NCBI GenBank assembly: GCA_026416455.1
Contig: JAOAFE010000007.1
Coordinates: 48,598 to 112,597, forward strand
Length of the DNA: 64,000 nt
Direction: 5' to 3'
DNA from: Syntrophales bacterium
Lineage (GTDB): Bacteria; Desulfobacterota; Syntrophia; Syntrophales; UBA8958
In this document: one piece after another, positions 37,943 to 48,188 of the stretch
Position numbering within the stretch: the first letter of the stretch is position 1
Layout of the letters: each line of letters begins with the position of its first letter
Position numbers and translations under genes: made by a program
Notes under the pieces: model-generated
The model's input: only the letters and a program-made list of their open reading frames with translations
What the model was told of the DNA's origin: nothing
The model's database searches: none

Positions 37943-39931
37943 TCACATATTTTGGATTAGCTTATCGATTAACTCCCAAGATTTGGTAGTTATGGCCGTC
38001 GAGATACCTTTTAATTTTTCGTCGAAAATAGCGTCTATGTATCTTTCGATGGCCAGCTCGTTGTTTCTCCTCTTGAGCCTTTGTGTTTCTCCCTGATTAA
38101 AGTACTCCACTTCTAGGCTCTGAAATTGTTTGAGTACACTCTGCCCCATTTCCGAGATTTTTTGATTGGTCAGTTCGTCTAATACCTCAAGTTCCGTAGG
38201 GAGCTCTAAAGGATCGTGGGGGATGCCAGCGGATGGCACGGCATCTTGATATTTGTCTTCCTTAACGAGACGGCCAGAGATAGTGTTACTGAATATATTT
38301 TCTCCCGTCGAGGTATCCACTAGTTTGTAGGAAATCTCTATGAGGGCGCTGATTTTGGCCGTTCCGTGGCGATATGAAATGAATTGATAATTTCTCTTCT
38401 TTTTTGTGCGCGGTGGTGCATTCTTTAAATCTTCGGCCGTTGGTTTGGGATGCCTTAAAAGCCAGAATTGGTATTCCGGGTTCGGTTCTTCTTCTTCGTC
38501 CACTAAGACCTTCACCTGACCAGTACTCGGAGTATCAGTAGTTTTGGCGGTGTAAGAGAGAACATCGCCCATAATAAAAGTATCGATGCCCCTGACTTTG
38601 CCCAACGTTTGGGCTGATTTAACGTCAACTATTCCCGTTTGTCCCAACTGCATTTCCCTGAGAATGGATTGCAGGTTCTCCCTCTCTATAATGCGGATGT
38701 CACCGCTTGCGTTTTTGTGCAGGTAAGAGATGAGTTTGTTGGCCGCTATTTTGCCTGCATCTTTGTTGTTGGCCGGGCTCCCGAAATCAAAGACCGCAAT
38801 CGATTTCTTTATCCTCTTATTGATGTTGTCTTTCACGTCGAGGAGTTTCTGAAAGAGGTCTGATTGAGCAGGATTTATAGATTCCGCATACTGATACCAA
38901 AGAAGGGCGTTCCCCCACAGTTCCCTCTCGAAGTATTTATCTCCCCTTTCCACAAGCTTGGTGGCTAATTTTTTTGTAAAATCTTTATATGTGGTCTCTG
39001 ATTGTAAATCGGGGGTGTAAAGTTTTACTTTTTCCAGTCGCTTGATGGCCGCATAGTATTTGCCTGCCTCCGCCAATTTGGCAGCTTCTTCGAAATAAGT
39101 CTTTCCTACTTGCTGTTTCAGCTCTCCCAATTTTTTGATGAGGTTCTGATCATCTGCCTGATAATCCAAGGCCTTTTCATACATAAATATAGCTCTATCC
39201 CAATTCCCTTCTTTTATCGCCGCTTCGCCGGCGGAGATATAATAAAGAGCGTTGTCCCTCGATTTGGCAATTTCGTACTGCTTACTTACGTCAAAGTAGT
39301 TCGGGTTAAGCTCCATCGCCCGTTTAAAAGCTTCGGCGGCCATTTTCCAATCTTCCTGCTTTCCCAAGGACATCCCTTGTTGGTAAAACAGTTTAGCCCC
39401 CTCCTGCTCGATTTTCGCTAGTTTCGCACCCGTTTCTTCGTAGTTGGGATATATTTTGTTGACCTGTTTTAGTTTCGAAAAGGCAGAAATCCAGTCTTCT
39501 TTTTGCATGTCAATATCAGCTTGTGAGTAAAGGGATTTTGCCGTTTCTTTCATTTTTGCGATTTTTGCCAGCAAATTGTCCTGGAAGGATCGTATCTCGC
39601 TATTGGTAGGATCAAGCTTTAGCGCCCCTTCTATTTCCCTTACTATCCTCTCTAAATCTGGCACCGTTTCGGAGGCAGATGTGAGTTGTCTTTTCGCTAG
39701 CTCGAATCTTCTCTTTGCTGCCTCCTGTTTGGCATTTTGAAGGGCGGATATGTACTCCTTATTTCCCGGTTCTTCCGATACTGCCTTTTCAAACCAGGCT
39801 ATCGCGTCCTCCCATCGGTTGTCTTTTGTGAGTTCAAGCCCTGTTTTGTAGCTCTCACTTACGGCGCATCCGACGAAAAAAACGAGGGCATATAATAAAT
39901 ATATCGATTTTATTAACTTTTTCCGATCCAT
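37943..39931 (-). CDS. Lipoprotein with TPR repeats and CsgG-like C-terminal domain
   Basis: Lipobox FVGC; TPR-like NWDRAIFMYEKALDYQADD repeats; KSIAVFDFGSPANNKDAGKIAANKLISYLHKNASGDIRIIERENL. Confidence 0.83.
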   Translation of the reverse strand: MDRKKLIKSIYLLYALVFFVGCAVSESYKTGLELTKDNRWEDAIAWFEKAVSEEPGNKEYISALQNAKQEAAKRRFELAKRQLTSASETVPDLERIVREIEGALKLDPTNSEIRSFQDNLLAKIAKMKETAKSLYSQADIDMQKEDWISAFSKLKQVNKIYPNYEETGAKLAKIEQEGAKLFYQQGMSLGKQEDWKMAAEAFKRAMELNPNYFDVSKQYEIAKSRDNALYYISAGEAAIKEGNWDRAIFMYEKALDYQADDQNLIKKLGELKQQVGKTYFEEAAKLAEAGKYYAAIKRLEKVKLYTPDLQSETTYKDFTKKLATKLVERGDKYFERELWGNALLWYQYAESINPAQSDLFQKLLDVKDNINKRIKKSIAVFDFGSPANNKDAGKIAANKLISYLHKNASGDIRIIERENLQSILREMQLGQTGIVDVKSAQTLGKVRGIDTFIMGDVLSYTAKTTDTPSTGQVKVLVDEEEEPNPEYQFWLLRHPKPTAEDLKNAPPRTKKKRNYQFISYRHGTAKISALIEISYKLVDTSTGENIFSNTISGRLVKEDKYQDAVPSAGIPHDPLELPTELEVLDELTNQKISEMGQSVLKQFQSLEVEYFNQGETQRLKRRNNELAIERYIDAIFDEKLKGISTAITTKSWELIDKLIQNM

Positions 39932-39944
39932 TGCTCCTCCTTTT

Positions 39945-41093
39945 TTATCGAAATTGAGCTTCTATCTTGTTGGCCGTAATTTCCTTTATTCTCATTCTCC
40001 TGCCGTTGTGAGTTAGGGCTTCTAAATCATCGGCCACCTGTTGGGTATTCCCTCTGACCTCCAGGTCGAGCTCGACCTGTCCTTCCTTGTAAGAACGTTG
40101 GTGGATTTGCTTCACTCCCTTGACTCTTGTACTCAGAAGGTCTTTCAGCATGTTAAGATCCCCATAGGTGTTAAGGCCGGAGATGAAAAGTTTGACCGTT
40201 TGCACGTTGGAAAGCTCATGCGACCATTTTTCCACGATATTATTGCCTAAAGATCTGGCTAACTCCTTAGCTACCTCTTCTGTCGACGTTTTTAATTCCC
40301 CTTTTTTTGATTTTGTACCCGTGGCGATTACTTCTCCCGTATCGCCGTTTAAAGCCTTGCCGGAGATCGTTACTTCGGAGGTGACTATTTCAATATCCCC
40401 CATCTTAAAAGGTCGATTGATAACCTCCATGTTTCCGACGATTACCACTTCTGCTCCGTATTCACGGGCCACGTTTGTTACGGCGCTAGGATTATCGCCG
40501 GTAATGTTCAGCCCTGCCTGGCGGGCGGAAGATTTTATTGTCTTTGGATCTACTACCTTAAACCCCTGAGACATAAGATATTTGATAATAGTGGCTTCGG
40601 CAAGACCGACTTTTTGGACGTCTCCACTGAATAGAACCATCAGCCTTGGCTTAGACTTTCTGGCCAAAACCAACGCAATCGCGTCCATTCTTTCCTTCAG
40701 TTTGCCCGTGCCAATGTCGGCCTCGATTAGGACTTTATAGGTGTTGTTTTCCCGGCCCTCCGAAAGGATACGGTAGTTGTTAACGAATCCTTTGGATTCA
40801 GACAATATCTGATCCATTGTAACGGTAAAGTTTTCAACTTCCGTATAGCTTTTGATCAGGACTCCCGCCTTCTCTTCCACGGCATTTCTGAGAGCATTTT
40901 CGATGGCTTTATCCCGAGCTACATCGATGGCTCCGCCATAAATGGTAGCCATCCCCTGGGTGCGAATTTTGTCTTCACCGGAAAGGGTCCCTGCCGTTAA
41001 CAGAATGGAGACCGAAAGGGAGAAGAGAAAAAAAATTTTTATTCCCCGAGATTTCCCCTTCCATCCAATCCTTATTGTTAGTTTTCCTTTCAT
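39945..41093 (-). CDS. FlgT/LPP20-like exported protein
   Basis: IRTQGMATIYGGAIDVARDKAIENALRNAVEEKAGVLIKSYTEVENF is typical of flagellar assembly T-like N-domain proteins. Confidence 0.72.
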   Translation of the reverse strand: MKGKLTIRIGWKGKSRGIKIFFLFSLSVSILLTAGTLSGEDKIRTQGMATIYGGAIDVARDKAIENALRNAVEEKAGVLIKSYTEVENFTVTMDQILSESKGFVNNYRILSEGRENNTYKVLIEADIGTGKLKERMDAIALVLARKSKPRLMVLFSGDVQKVGLAEATIIKYLMSQGFKVVDPKTIKSSARQAGLNITGDNPSAVTNVAREYGAEVVIVGNMEVINRPFKMGDIEIVTSEVTISGKALNGDTGEVIATGTKSKKGELKTSTEEVAKELARSLGNNIVEKWSHELSNVQTVKLFISGLNTYGDLNMLKDLLSTRVKGVKQIHQRSYKEGQVELDLEVRGNTQQVADDLEALTHNGRRMRIKEITANKIEAQFR

Positions 41094-41131
41094 ACGGTTG
41101 CCACTCCCTGGACGATTGGCAGGATGACTTC

Positions 41132-41160
41132 TTTATGCCACTTAAGACTGGTGGGGTCAA
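41132..41160 (-). promoter_or_regulatory. Putative promoter for the FlgT-like/TPR/FN3 locus
   Basis: Minus strand TTGACC, 17-nt spacer, CATAAA. Confidence 0.4.
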
Positions 41161-41208
41161 GACTTTTTTCCTGCCGTCAATAACTTAGCGATGGGGAGAA
41201 ACAGATGA

Positions 41209-41296
41209 TGGTGCCGGAGCTCGGAATCGAACCGAGATGGGCGCAAGGCCCGGGGGATTTTGAGTCCCCTGCGTCTACCAGTTTCACCACTCCGGC
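41209..41296 (-). tRNA. tRNA-Leu (CAA anticodon), CCA encoded
   Basis: Class II tRNA on minus strand: GCCGGAG acceptor, anticodon loop CTCAAAA, GGTTCGATTCC T arm, CTCCGGCACCA end. Confidence 0.94.
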
Positions 41297-41401
41297 ACAA
41301 AGAAAAAATTATATTTTTCATATGCGAAAAGTCAAGAGGAAAGAAATAGCTTGCAAATCAATAGGATGATGAATATAAGGAGCAGGACTCGAGGGGCACA
41401 G

Positions 41402-41821
41402 ATGAAGGTTTTGGGTATAGATTTTGGTGACAGGAAGATAGGTATTGCCGTAAGTGACGGCACGGGTCGCTTCGCTCACGGTGTGTGTACTCTGCGGCGA
41501 AAGAGCAAGAAAGATGATTTGAAATTCATAAGGGAGTTGGTGCAGAAAGAAGGTGCGGCCAAAATCGTATTTGGTTTACCAATCGGTTTTGATGGTCACG
41601 AAGGGAAGGTATGTGAAAAGGTGAAGAAATTTGCGAACGAGTTGAGAGAGGAAATCGGAGTTCCCATTGAGTTTGTCGATGAGGTGCTCTCAACGGAGGA
41701 GGCAAAGGAAATAGTAGCCCTCCGCCCTAGAAAAAGAAAGTTTCAGAAGGATGAAATAGACCGCATTGCGGCGGCAATAATTCTCCAGCGTTATCTCGAT
41801 CACACCCACGAAGAACGTTGA
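41402..41821 (+). CDS. ruvX: Putative Holliday junction resolvase RuvX (YqgF)
   Basis: MKVLGIDFGDRKIGIAVSD, IVFGLPIGFDG, FVDEVLSTEEA; start ATG 41402. Confidence 0.92.
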   Translation: MKVLGIDFGDRKIGIAVSDGTGRFAHGVCTLRRKSKKDDLKFIRELVQKEGAAKIVFGLPIGFDGHEGKVCEKVKKFANELREEIGVPIEFVDEVLSTEEAKEIVALRPRKRKFQKDEIDRIAAAIILQRYLDHTHEER

Positions 41822-41824
41822 TTC

Positions 41825-42841
41825 ATGACTATGAGCAGAAGGAAGTGGAAAAGGTTACTCCTGCTTTTTATCGTGGCCGTTTCTCTAGTAACGGTGATTA
41901 GATTTATTTGGTTTGCCTTCCGTCCCGTTGGGCTAACCGATGTGACGGTTACGGTAGAGATCCCGAAGGGAAGTGGATTTTTGAAGATTGTGGATATGCT
42001 TGATGAAAAGGGGTTGGTAAGGAATAAGCCGTTCTTTTATACCCTATCCCTGATTAAAGGGGCCGCTCGCGTTATCCGCGCAGGGGAGTATGAATTCACG
42101 GGCAATATGTCGCCCATAGAAATTTTAGACAAACTGGTAAAAGGGAACATCAAATTTTACATGGTTACAATCAAGGAAGATACGACCTTGCGGGAGATTG
42201 CAAGTCAATTAGCGGAGTTGAAATTGGTGAAAAAGGAGGAATTCTTAAAGGCGGCCTATGACAAGGCATTTCTTGCTACCTTGCACATAGATGGGGAAAG
42301 TGTGGAAGGTTATCTGTACCCGGAAACTTATCGACTTGATCGAACGATGGGGGAAAGAGAGATCATCCGTATCATGGTCGATCAATTCTGGCGTAAGTTT
42401 ACACCGGACCTGCAGAAAAGGGCCATAGAGATGAATATGACCATCGGAGAAGTCGTCACTTTGGCTTCTTTGATCGGGAAGGAGACGGGTTTGAAGGAGG
42501 AAAAAGCCCTGATATCGGCTGTATTTCACAATCGATTGAAGAAGGGTATGAAACTTCAATGCGACCCCACGGCTATATACAACGTATCTGGTGTGAGTGG
42601 TCCAATCAAAAAAAGCCATCTTAAACTCAATCATCGTTATAATACGTACATGATAGAAGGCCTGCCTCCTGGGCCGATTGCTAACCCAGATATAGACTCA
42701 ATCCGGGCGGCTCTTTATCCTGCGAAAGTGGATTATCTTTACTTTGTATCGAACAACGACGGCTCACATGTCTTTTCCGCTAATTTTTCCGATCACAGTA
42801 AAGCCATTCTAAGTTATCGTCTAAAAAAGAAAAAAGATTAA
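41825..42841 (+). CDS. mltG: Endolytic transglycosylase MltG
   Basis: LASLIGKETGLKEEKALISAVFHNRLKKGMKLQCDPTAIY, YNTYMIEGLPPGPIANP. Confidence 0.95.
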   Translation: MTMSRRKWKRLLLLFIVAVSLVTVIRFIWFAFRPVGLTDVTVTVEIPKGSGFLKIVDMLDEKGLVRNKPFFYTLSLIKGAARVIRAGEYEFTGNMSPIEILDKLVKGNIKFYMVTIKEDTTLREIASQLAELKLVKKEEFLKAAYDKAFLATLHIDGESVEGYLYPETYRLDRTMGEREIIRIMVDQFWRKFTPDLQKRAIEMNMTIGEVVTLASLIGKETGLKEEKALISAVFHNRLKKGMKLQCDPTAIYNVSGVSGPIKKSHLKLNHRYNTYMIEGLPPGPIANPDIDSIRAALYPAKVDYLYFVSNNDGSHVFSANFSDHSKAILSYRLKKKKD

Positions 42842-42861
42842 AAATCTTTGAAATTTTTTTC

Positions 42862-42890
42862 TTGACAAAGCGAATAGCTCCCTCTATAGT
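42862..42890 (+). promoter_or_regulatory. Promoter of mraZ/dcw cluster
   Basis: TTGACA (42862-42867), 17-nt spacer, TATAGT (42885-42890). Confidence 0.75.
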
Positions 42891-42897
42891 GGCCTCG

Positions 42898-42923
42898 GTG
42901 GAGTAAAGTGGAGCAAAGTGGAG
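42898..42923 (+). promoter_or_regulatory. MraZ-binding-type box: three GTGGAG direct repeats, 10-bp period
   Basis: GTGGAG at 42898, 42908 and 42918, just downstream of the -10 and upstream of mraZ. Confidence 0.8.
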
Positions 42924-42933
42924 GGAGTTTGCA

Positions 42934-43380
42934 GTGTCCGGTTTTCGAGGACAATTTTACCATACTATCGACGAGAAGGGCAGAATCATATTGCCCTCCA
43001 GGCTCCGCGAGGTATTTTCTGAAAAATACGATAATCGTTTGGTAATTACTAACTGGGACGGTTATCTCCTCGTTTTTCCGTTCGATGAATGGTTGATTTT
43101 AGAGGAAAAGATTTCTCATCAATCCCTGTTGAGAAAAGAGGTGCGGGCGTTTCAGCGTTTCTTCATGTCTGGGGCGGTGGATTGTGTAATCGACACTCAG
43201 GGGCGCATCTTAATTCCTCCAAATTTGAGAGAATACGCAAAATTGGAAAAGGATATTGTTATTGCCGGTATGATCCGCGTAATCGAAATCTGGAATCGGG
43301 AAAGATTCGAAATGGATAGGAAGAAAACGGAAGAGAACCTTAACCAATATAGCGATTATATTGCTGATTTGGGGATTTGA
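42934..43380 (+). CDS. mraZ: Transcriptional regulator MraZ
   Basis: [26 protein letters not shown] start; first dcw gene. Confidence 0.95.
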   Translation: MSGFRGQFYHTIDEKGRIILPSRLREVFSEKYDNRLVITNWDGYLLVFPFDEWLILEEKISHQSLLRKEVRAFQRFFMSGAVDCVIDTQGRILIPPNLREYAKLEKDIVIAGMIRVIEIWNRERFEMDRKKTEENLNQYSDYIADLGI

Positions 43381-43381
43381 G

Positions 43382-44323
43382 ATGGAAAAGGATGCCTTCC
43401 ATAAACCTGTCATGAAGGATGAAGTTGTCAATTATTTGAACTGCCGGGCAGGGGGGATTTACGTGGACGGCACGGTCGGGGGAGGATCGCACGCACGCGC
43501 TATTCTTGAGACAATGAACTCCCAAGGTCTCCTCATCTGCATCGATCGCGATGAAGAAGCCATTAACGAAGCGAAGGAAAATTTACGGTCATTTTCATCT
43601 AATGTAGTTTTTGTGCATGATAATTTCTCAAGAATAAAGGAAATTTTGGCCGAAAGAAAAATATCTCAAGTGGATGGAGTACTTCTGGATTTGGGTGTCT
43701 CGAGCCATCAATTGTTGTCTAAAGAAAGAGGATTCTCTTTCTCCCTTGATGGCCCTCTTGATATGCGAATGGACAAAAGGGAGCGCCTGACCGCCCATAC
43801 CGTGGTCAACACGTTTCCCGAGGAGACTTTGAAAGAGATTATTCGCGATTATGGTGAGGAACGCTGGGCATCGAGGATTGCTCGATCCATCGTTGAGCGT
43901 CGTGAAATAGCTCCCATATCTACCACTAAGGAACTTGCCGACCTGGTGGTAAGTGCCATTCCTCCCTCAAAACGAAAAATGGAAATACACCCTGCTACTC
44001 GCACCTTCATGGCTCTGCGGATCTACGTAAACAAGGAGCTGGAAGCCTTAAAGGATGGCCTATCGGGCGCTATGGATTGTTTGAGTTCCGGTGGCCGCCT
44101 AGTGGTTATTGCTTTCCATTCCCTAGAAGACAGAATGGTGAAAGAGGCCTTTCGTGAAGCTGTAAGGTCATGCAACTGTCCGCCGGGAACTCCCATTTGT
44201 TCTTGTACCAGCCAAAGTTCTTTTAGACTTGTAACAAAGAAGGCGATTCGGCCTTCACCAGAAGAATTAGAGGAAAATCCACGGGCTAGGAGTGCGAAAT
44301 TGAGGGCATTAGAGAGGATATAA
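43382..44323 (+). CDS. rsmH: 16S rRNA (cytosine(1402)-N(4))-methyltransferase
   Basis: HKPVMKDEVVNYLNCRAGGIYVDGTVGGGSHA, FSFSLDGPLDMRMD, FHSLEDRMVKEAF; start ATG 43382. Confidence 0.97.
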   Translation: MEKDAFHKPVMKDEVVNYLNCRAGGIYVDGTVGGGSHARAILETMNSQGLLICIDRDEEAINEAKENLRSFSSNVVFVHDNFSRIKEILAERKISQVDGVLLDLGVSSHQLLSKERGFSFSLDGPLDMRMDKRERLTAHTVVNTFPEETLKEIIRDYGEERWASRIARSIVERREIAPISTTKELADLVVSAIPPSKRKMEIHPATRTFMALRIYVNKELEALKDGLSGAMDCLSSGGRLVVIAFHSLEDRMVKEAFREAVRSCNCPPGTPICSCTSQSSFRLVTKKAIRPSPEELEENPRARSAKLRALERI

Positions 44324-44647
44324 ATGGCGGCAACTGAGGTTTGGGAACAGCAAAAAATAAGCAAAGAAGAGTCCTCGACGCGAATTAATTTTTCCTCGCT
44401 GATTATGTGCACCTTCTTACTATTGGCTGTAGGACTTATCTATGTGTGGTCGCACGTAAATATGACGAAGCTCGAATATCAGCTCGCTGAAGAGGTGAGC
44501 CGTAGGGAATATTTGTTGGAGCAACAGAAGCGGCTTAAAAGTGAAATTGCGGCTCTCAAAGCACCTCAAAGAATTGAACTGATTGCCCGGAATAAACTGG
44601 AGATGTGTTACCCTGAGCGTGACCAGGTGGTGGTAATTAAACCGTAG
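44324..44647 (+). CDS. ftsL: FtsL-like cell division protein
   Basis: Single TM plus coiled coil, located between rsmH and ftsI. Confidence 0.78.
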   Translation: MAATEVWEQQKISKEESSTRINFSSLIMCTFLLLAVGLIYVWSHVNMTKLEYQLAEEVSRREYLLEQQKRLKSEIAALKAPQRIELIARNKLEMCYPERDQVVVIKP

Positions 44648-44664
44648 AACATCAGGGGAGGGCC

Positions 44665-46650
44665 ATGAGAGAAAGCAGAAAATGGCTCCGATTGCGCATT
44701 GCCGTAGTTATGGCGATTTTCTTCGTTATATTTGTGGCCCTCGTAAGTCGAGCTTTTCAGTTGCAGGTTCTTTCAGGAGAAGTCTTAAAAAAGATTGCCA
44801 GTCAACAGCACATAAAAACTCTCACCATTCAACCGGAGAGAGGAATAATAAGTGATAGAAATGGAGAAAAGCTGGCCGTAAGTCTACTCGCTGATTCTGT
44901 CTGTGCCGATCCTATGAAAGTCTACAACAAGAAGATGGCAGCAGATAAGCTGGCAGAAATATTGAAGATGAGTCCGTCTTTGATTAAAGAAAAACTTTCT
45001 ACTACACGCAATTTTTGCTGGATAGCGAGACGGATATCACCCGAACAAGCTGGACGCATAGAATCACTCAACCTGGAGGGGATCTTTCTTGTTAAAGAGC
45101 CAAAGAGGTTTTATCCGAACGGGGAGTTGGCTGCCCATGTCTTGGGCGTGGTGGGCATAGATTCCGTGGGTTTAGAAGGATTGGAGCGGCAATATGACAA
45201 ATATATAAGTGGAGAGCCAGAGAGACTAGTATGGGCCAGAGACGCCAAAGGGAAGCGCCTTTATCCGAGAAGAGAAAATGATTCGGTGAGTGGTAAAAAG
45301 GGATTAAATGTTGTTACAACGATCGATAGTAAGATTCAGTTTCTCGTTGAAACCCAGTTGAGGCAGGTGGTGCGGGAAAAAGGGGCTAAGGGTGGGTACA
45401 TAATAGTAATGGATCCAAACACAGGAGAGGTATTGGCTATGGCGAACGAGCCTACCTTTGACCCCAATAATATTACCAAATCCAATATTCCGTTCATCAA
45501 GAATAAGGCGATTTCCGACTGCTACGATCCGGGCTCGACCTTCAAGCCGTTTCTCGTTTCTGCCGCGATGGACGAAAAAGTAATAACAGAAAAAGACAAA
45601 GTATTCTGTGAATACGGCAATTACGCGGTAGCGGACCGGATAATTCGGGAAGCTCAGCGCAAAAAATATGGCTATCTAACGGTTCGGGAGGTTCTTAAGT
45701 ATTCGAGTAACATCGGGTCGGCAAAAATTGCGGAAAGACTTGGTAAAGAGAGATTTTACAATTACATAAAGAAATTTGGTTTCGGAGCGAAGACGGGTAT
45801 TGACTTACCCGGAGAAGTAGCAGGTCTTTTAAGACCCTATCAGCGTTGGTCGAAAGTGGATCTGGCCACCATCGCCTTTGGTCAAGGTGTATCGGTAACG
45901 GGAATTCAGCTTATTACCGCATTGAGTGCCATAGCCAACGGTGGTTCTTTAATGAGACCTTATGTGGTTAAGGAGATCGTCGATCCGAATGGGAAGGTCG
46001 TATGGGAAAACAAACCACAGGTAGTCCGTAGGGTTATATCGCAGGCGACGGCGAGGAAAATTGCCGGCATTCTCATGGATGTTGTTTCATCGGATGACGG
46101 AACTGGGAAAAAGGCCCGAATTGAGAAGGTAGAAGTGGCGGGGAAGACGGGTACGGCCCAAAAGTTTGATTTTTCCAGACATGTCTATTCTTCTGAAAGG
46201 GTGAGGACGGCTTTTATGGGATTTTTCCCTGTAGAAAATCCTCAAGTGGCCATGCTTGTTGTTCTGGACGAGCCGAAAAGGGATAAGTGGGGTGGAGTTG
46301 CATCAGCTCCTGTTTTTAAGGCCATCGGTGAGCAAATTCTTACTTGTTTTAAGACCGATATAAACCCTGAAGCGTTTCCGCAAGTTGAGGGAAAAGAGCT
46401 CATCAAGCTTGCTTCCGCCCAAGTACAATCACCGTCGATGCACTTAATCAATGGCTCTTCTACTCCATTAGAAGATACCATGCCGGATTTCCGTGGAATG
46501 ACGATGCGGGAAGCGATCCAGTTGGGAAGGGCAAAGAATTTGGAAGTAAAGATCGTAGGTACAGGCTGGGCTACTCATCAGGACCCGCCACCGGGCGTAA
46601 TTCTGAAAGATAAGAGATACTGTACCGTATTCTTCAGTATGGGACAGTGA
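44665..46650 (+). CDS. ftsI: FtsI-type penicillin-binding protein with one C-terminal PASTA domain
   Basis: DPGSTFKPF, YSSNIGSAKIAERL, AGKTGTAQKFD; MPDFRGMTMREAIQLGRAKNLEVKIVGTG PASTA. Confidence 0.95.
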   Translation: MRESRKWLRLRIAVVMAIFFVIFVALVSRAFQLQVLSGEVLKKIASQQHIKTLTIQPERGIISDRNGEKLAVSLLADSVCADPMKVYNKKMAADKLAEILKMSPSLIKEKLSTTRNFCWIARRISPEQAGRIESLNLEGIFLVKEPKRFYPNGELAAHVLGVVGIDSVGLEGLERQYDKYISGEPERLVWARDAKGKRLYPRRENDSVSGKKGLNVVTTIDSKIQFLVETQLRQVVREKGAKGGYIIVMDPNTGEVLAMANEPTFDPNNITKSNIPFIKNKAISDCYDPGSTFKPFLVSAAMDEKVITEKDKVFCEYGNYAVADRIIREAQRKKYGYLTVREVLKYSSNIGSAKIAERLGKERFYNYIKKFGFGAKTGIDLPGEVAGLLRPYQRWSKVDLATIAFGQGVSVTGIQLITALSAIANGGSLMRPYVVKEIVDPNGKVVWENKPQVVRRVISQATARKIAGILMDVVSSDDGTGKKARIEKVEVAGKTGTAQKFDFSRHVYSSERVRTAFMGFFPVENPQVAMLVVLDEPKRDKWGGVASAPVFKAIGEQILTCFKTDINPEAFPQVEGKELIKLASAQVQSPSMHLINGSSTPLEDTMPDFRGMTMREAIQLGRAKNLEVKIVGTGWATHQDPPPGVILKDKRYCTVFFSMGQ

Positions 46651-46658
46651 GGTGATCG

Positions 46659-48188
46659 GTGCAGATTAGAGAACTTTTATCGCAAATCCCATTTCTCTCC
46701 ACTCAGGGACCTCTGAGCGGTGAGGTGTCTTCTATAGTATACGATTCTAGACAGTGTATCCCCGGGAGCTTGTTCTGTGCCGTCTCGGGGACAGTACAGG
46801 ATGGACATAATTACATCACCGATGCGATAAAGCGTGGGGCCACATTTATAATCTGCGAAAGAGAGGTAGAGGCTCCTCCCGGGGTGACGATCATCAGAGT
46901 GGCTGACTCCAGGGAAACGATGGGGAAACTGGGAAAAGCATTTTACGGGGATCCCTCTTCTCGTCTTTGCCTGGTTGGTGTAACGGGGACCAACGGAAAG
47001 ACAACCGTTACGTATTTAATGGAATCTATATTTATAGCCGCCGGTTTCAAGACCGGCGTATTAGGCACCGTAAATTATAGATACGGAGGACAGATTTTTC
47101 CTGCCCCGAACACGACACCCGAATCCCTCGATCTGCATCGTATATTGCACGACATGGTCCTGATGGGGGTAACCCATTGCGTTGCGGAAGTGTCTTCCCA
47201 CGCCTTGGCCTTGAAAAGGGTCGACGAGTGTGATTTTGACCTCGGCATTTTTACCAATCTATCCCGCGATCATCTCGATTTCCATCGTAATATGGAAGAT
47301 TATTATGCCGCTAAAAGAAGATTCTTTACCGAGCTTATCCCCCGTTCCAGGAAGGAAAGGGCGATAAGGATGGTCGTAAATGGGGATGACGCGTGGGGCA
47401 AGAGATTGTGTGAAGAATCGTCCGTACCGTCTTGGACATTCGGCATAAGAGAGGCGGAACATGTTAGAGCAGAAGATTATAGCCTCTCCCTTCAAGGAAC
47501 GAGGGCAGAGATTTGGGCTCCCGGCGAAAGATTGGAAGTGTTTTCGCCCCTTTTGGGCATGTATAATCTCTACAACATATTGGCGGCGGTAGGAGCGGCC
47601 ATCGCCTTGGAAATTCCACCGACGAAGATTGCGGAAGGTATCGCTCGGGTCCATAGAATACCGGGGAGGTTGGAGAGGGTAAATGAGGTCCAGGAACCTC
47701 ATGTATTCGTCGACTATGCCCATACGGATGATGCCCTTCAAAAGGTGATTTCCGCCCTTTTGCCGTTTAAGCAAAAGAAACTAATTACCGTGTTCGGTTG
47801 TGGAGGAGATAGAGATCGAGGGAAAAGACCAAAAATGGGGAAAGTTGCGGCGGAAAATAGTGATATAGTAATAGTTACCTCCGATAATCCGCGTACGGAA
47901 GACCCATTGGAGATCATTGCCGAGATAGTAAAAGGTATATCGGAAGACGTGATGGAACGGGTTGAAGCCCAAATAGTGGGGGAGAGATCGAAAGCATACA
48001 CAGTAATCCCTGATCGAAGATTGGCAATAAAAAAGGCGATAGATATAGCTGAGGAGGGAGACATCGTCTTGATCGCCGGAAAAGGACACGAAGATTATCA
48101 GATTATTGGAAGGGAAAAGATTTGGTTTGATGATCGTGTGATAGCAAAGGAGTGTTTGAAGGAAAAATACGGGCGCGGTGGTAGATAA
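46659..48188 (+). CDS. murE: UDP-N-acetylmuramoyl-tripeptide synthetase MurE
   Basis: VTGTNGKTTVTYLMESI, EVSSHALALKRV, DNPRTEDP; GTG start. Confidence 0.96.
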   Translation: MQIRELLSQIPFLSTQGPLSGEVSSIVYDSRQCIPGSLFCAVSGTVQDGHNYITDAIKRGATFIICEREVEAPPGVTIIRVADSRETMGKLGKAFYGDPSSRLCLVGVTGTNGKTTVTYLMESIFIAAGFKTGVLGTVNYRYGGQIFPAPNTTPESLDLHRILHDMVLMGVTHCVAEVSSHALALKRVDECDFDLGIFTNLSRDHLDFHRNMEDYYAAKRRFFTELIPRSRKERAIRMVVNGDDAWGKRLCEESSVPSWTFGIREAEHVRAEDYSLSLQGTRAEIWAPGERLEVFSPLLGMYNLYNILAAVGAAIALEIPPTKIAEGIARVHRIPGRLERVNEVQEPHVFVDYAHTDDALQKVISALLPFKQKKLITVFGCGGDRDRGKRPKMGKVAAENSDIVIVTSDNPRTEDPLEIIAEIVKGISEDVMERVEAQIVGERSKAYTVIPDRRLAIKKAIDIAEEGDIVLIAGKGHEDYQIIGREKIWFDDRVIAKECLKEKYGRGGR

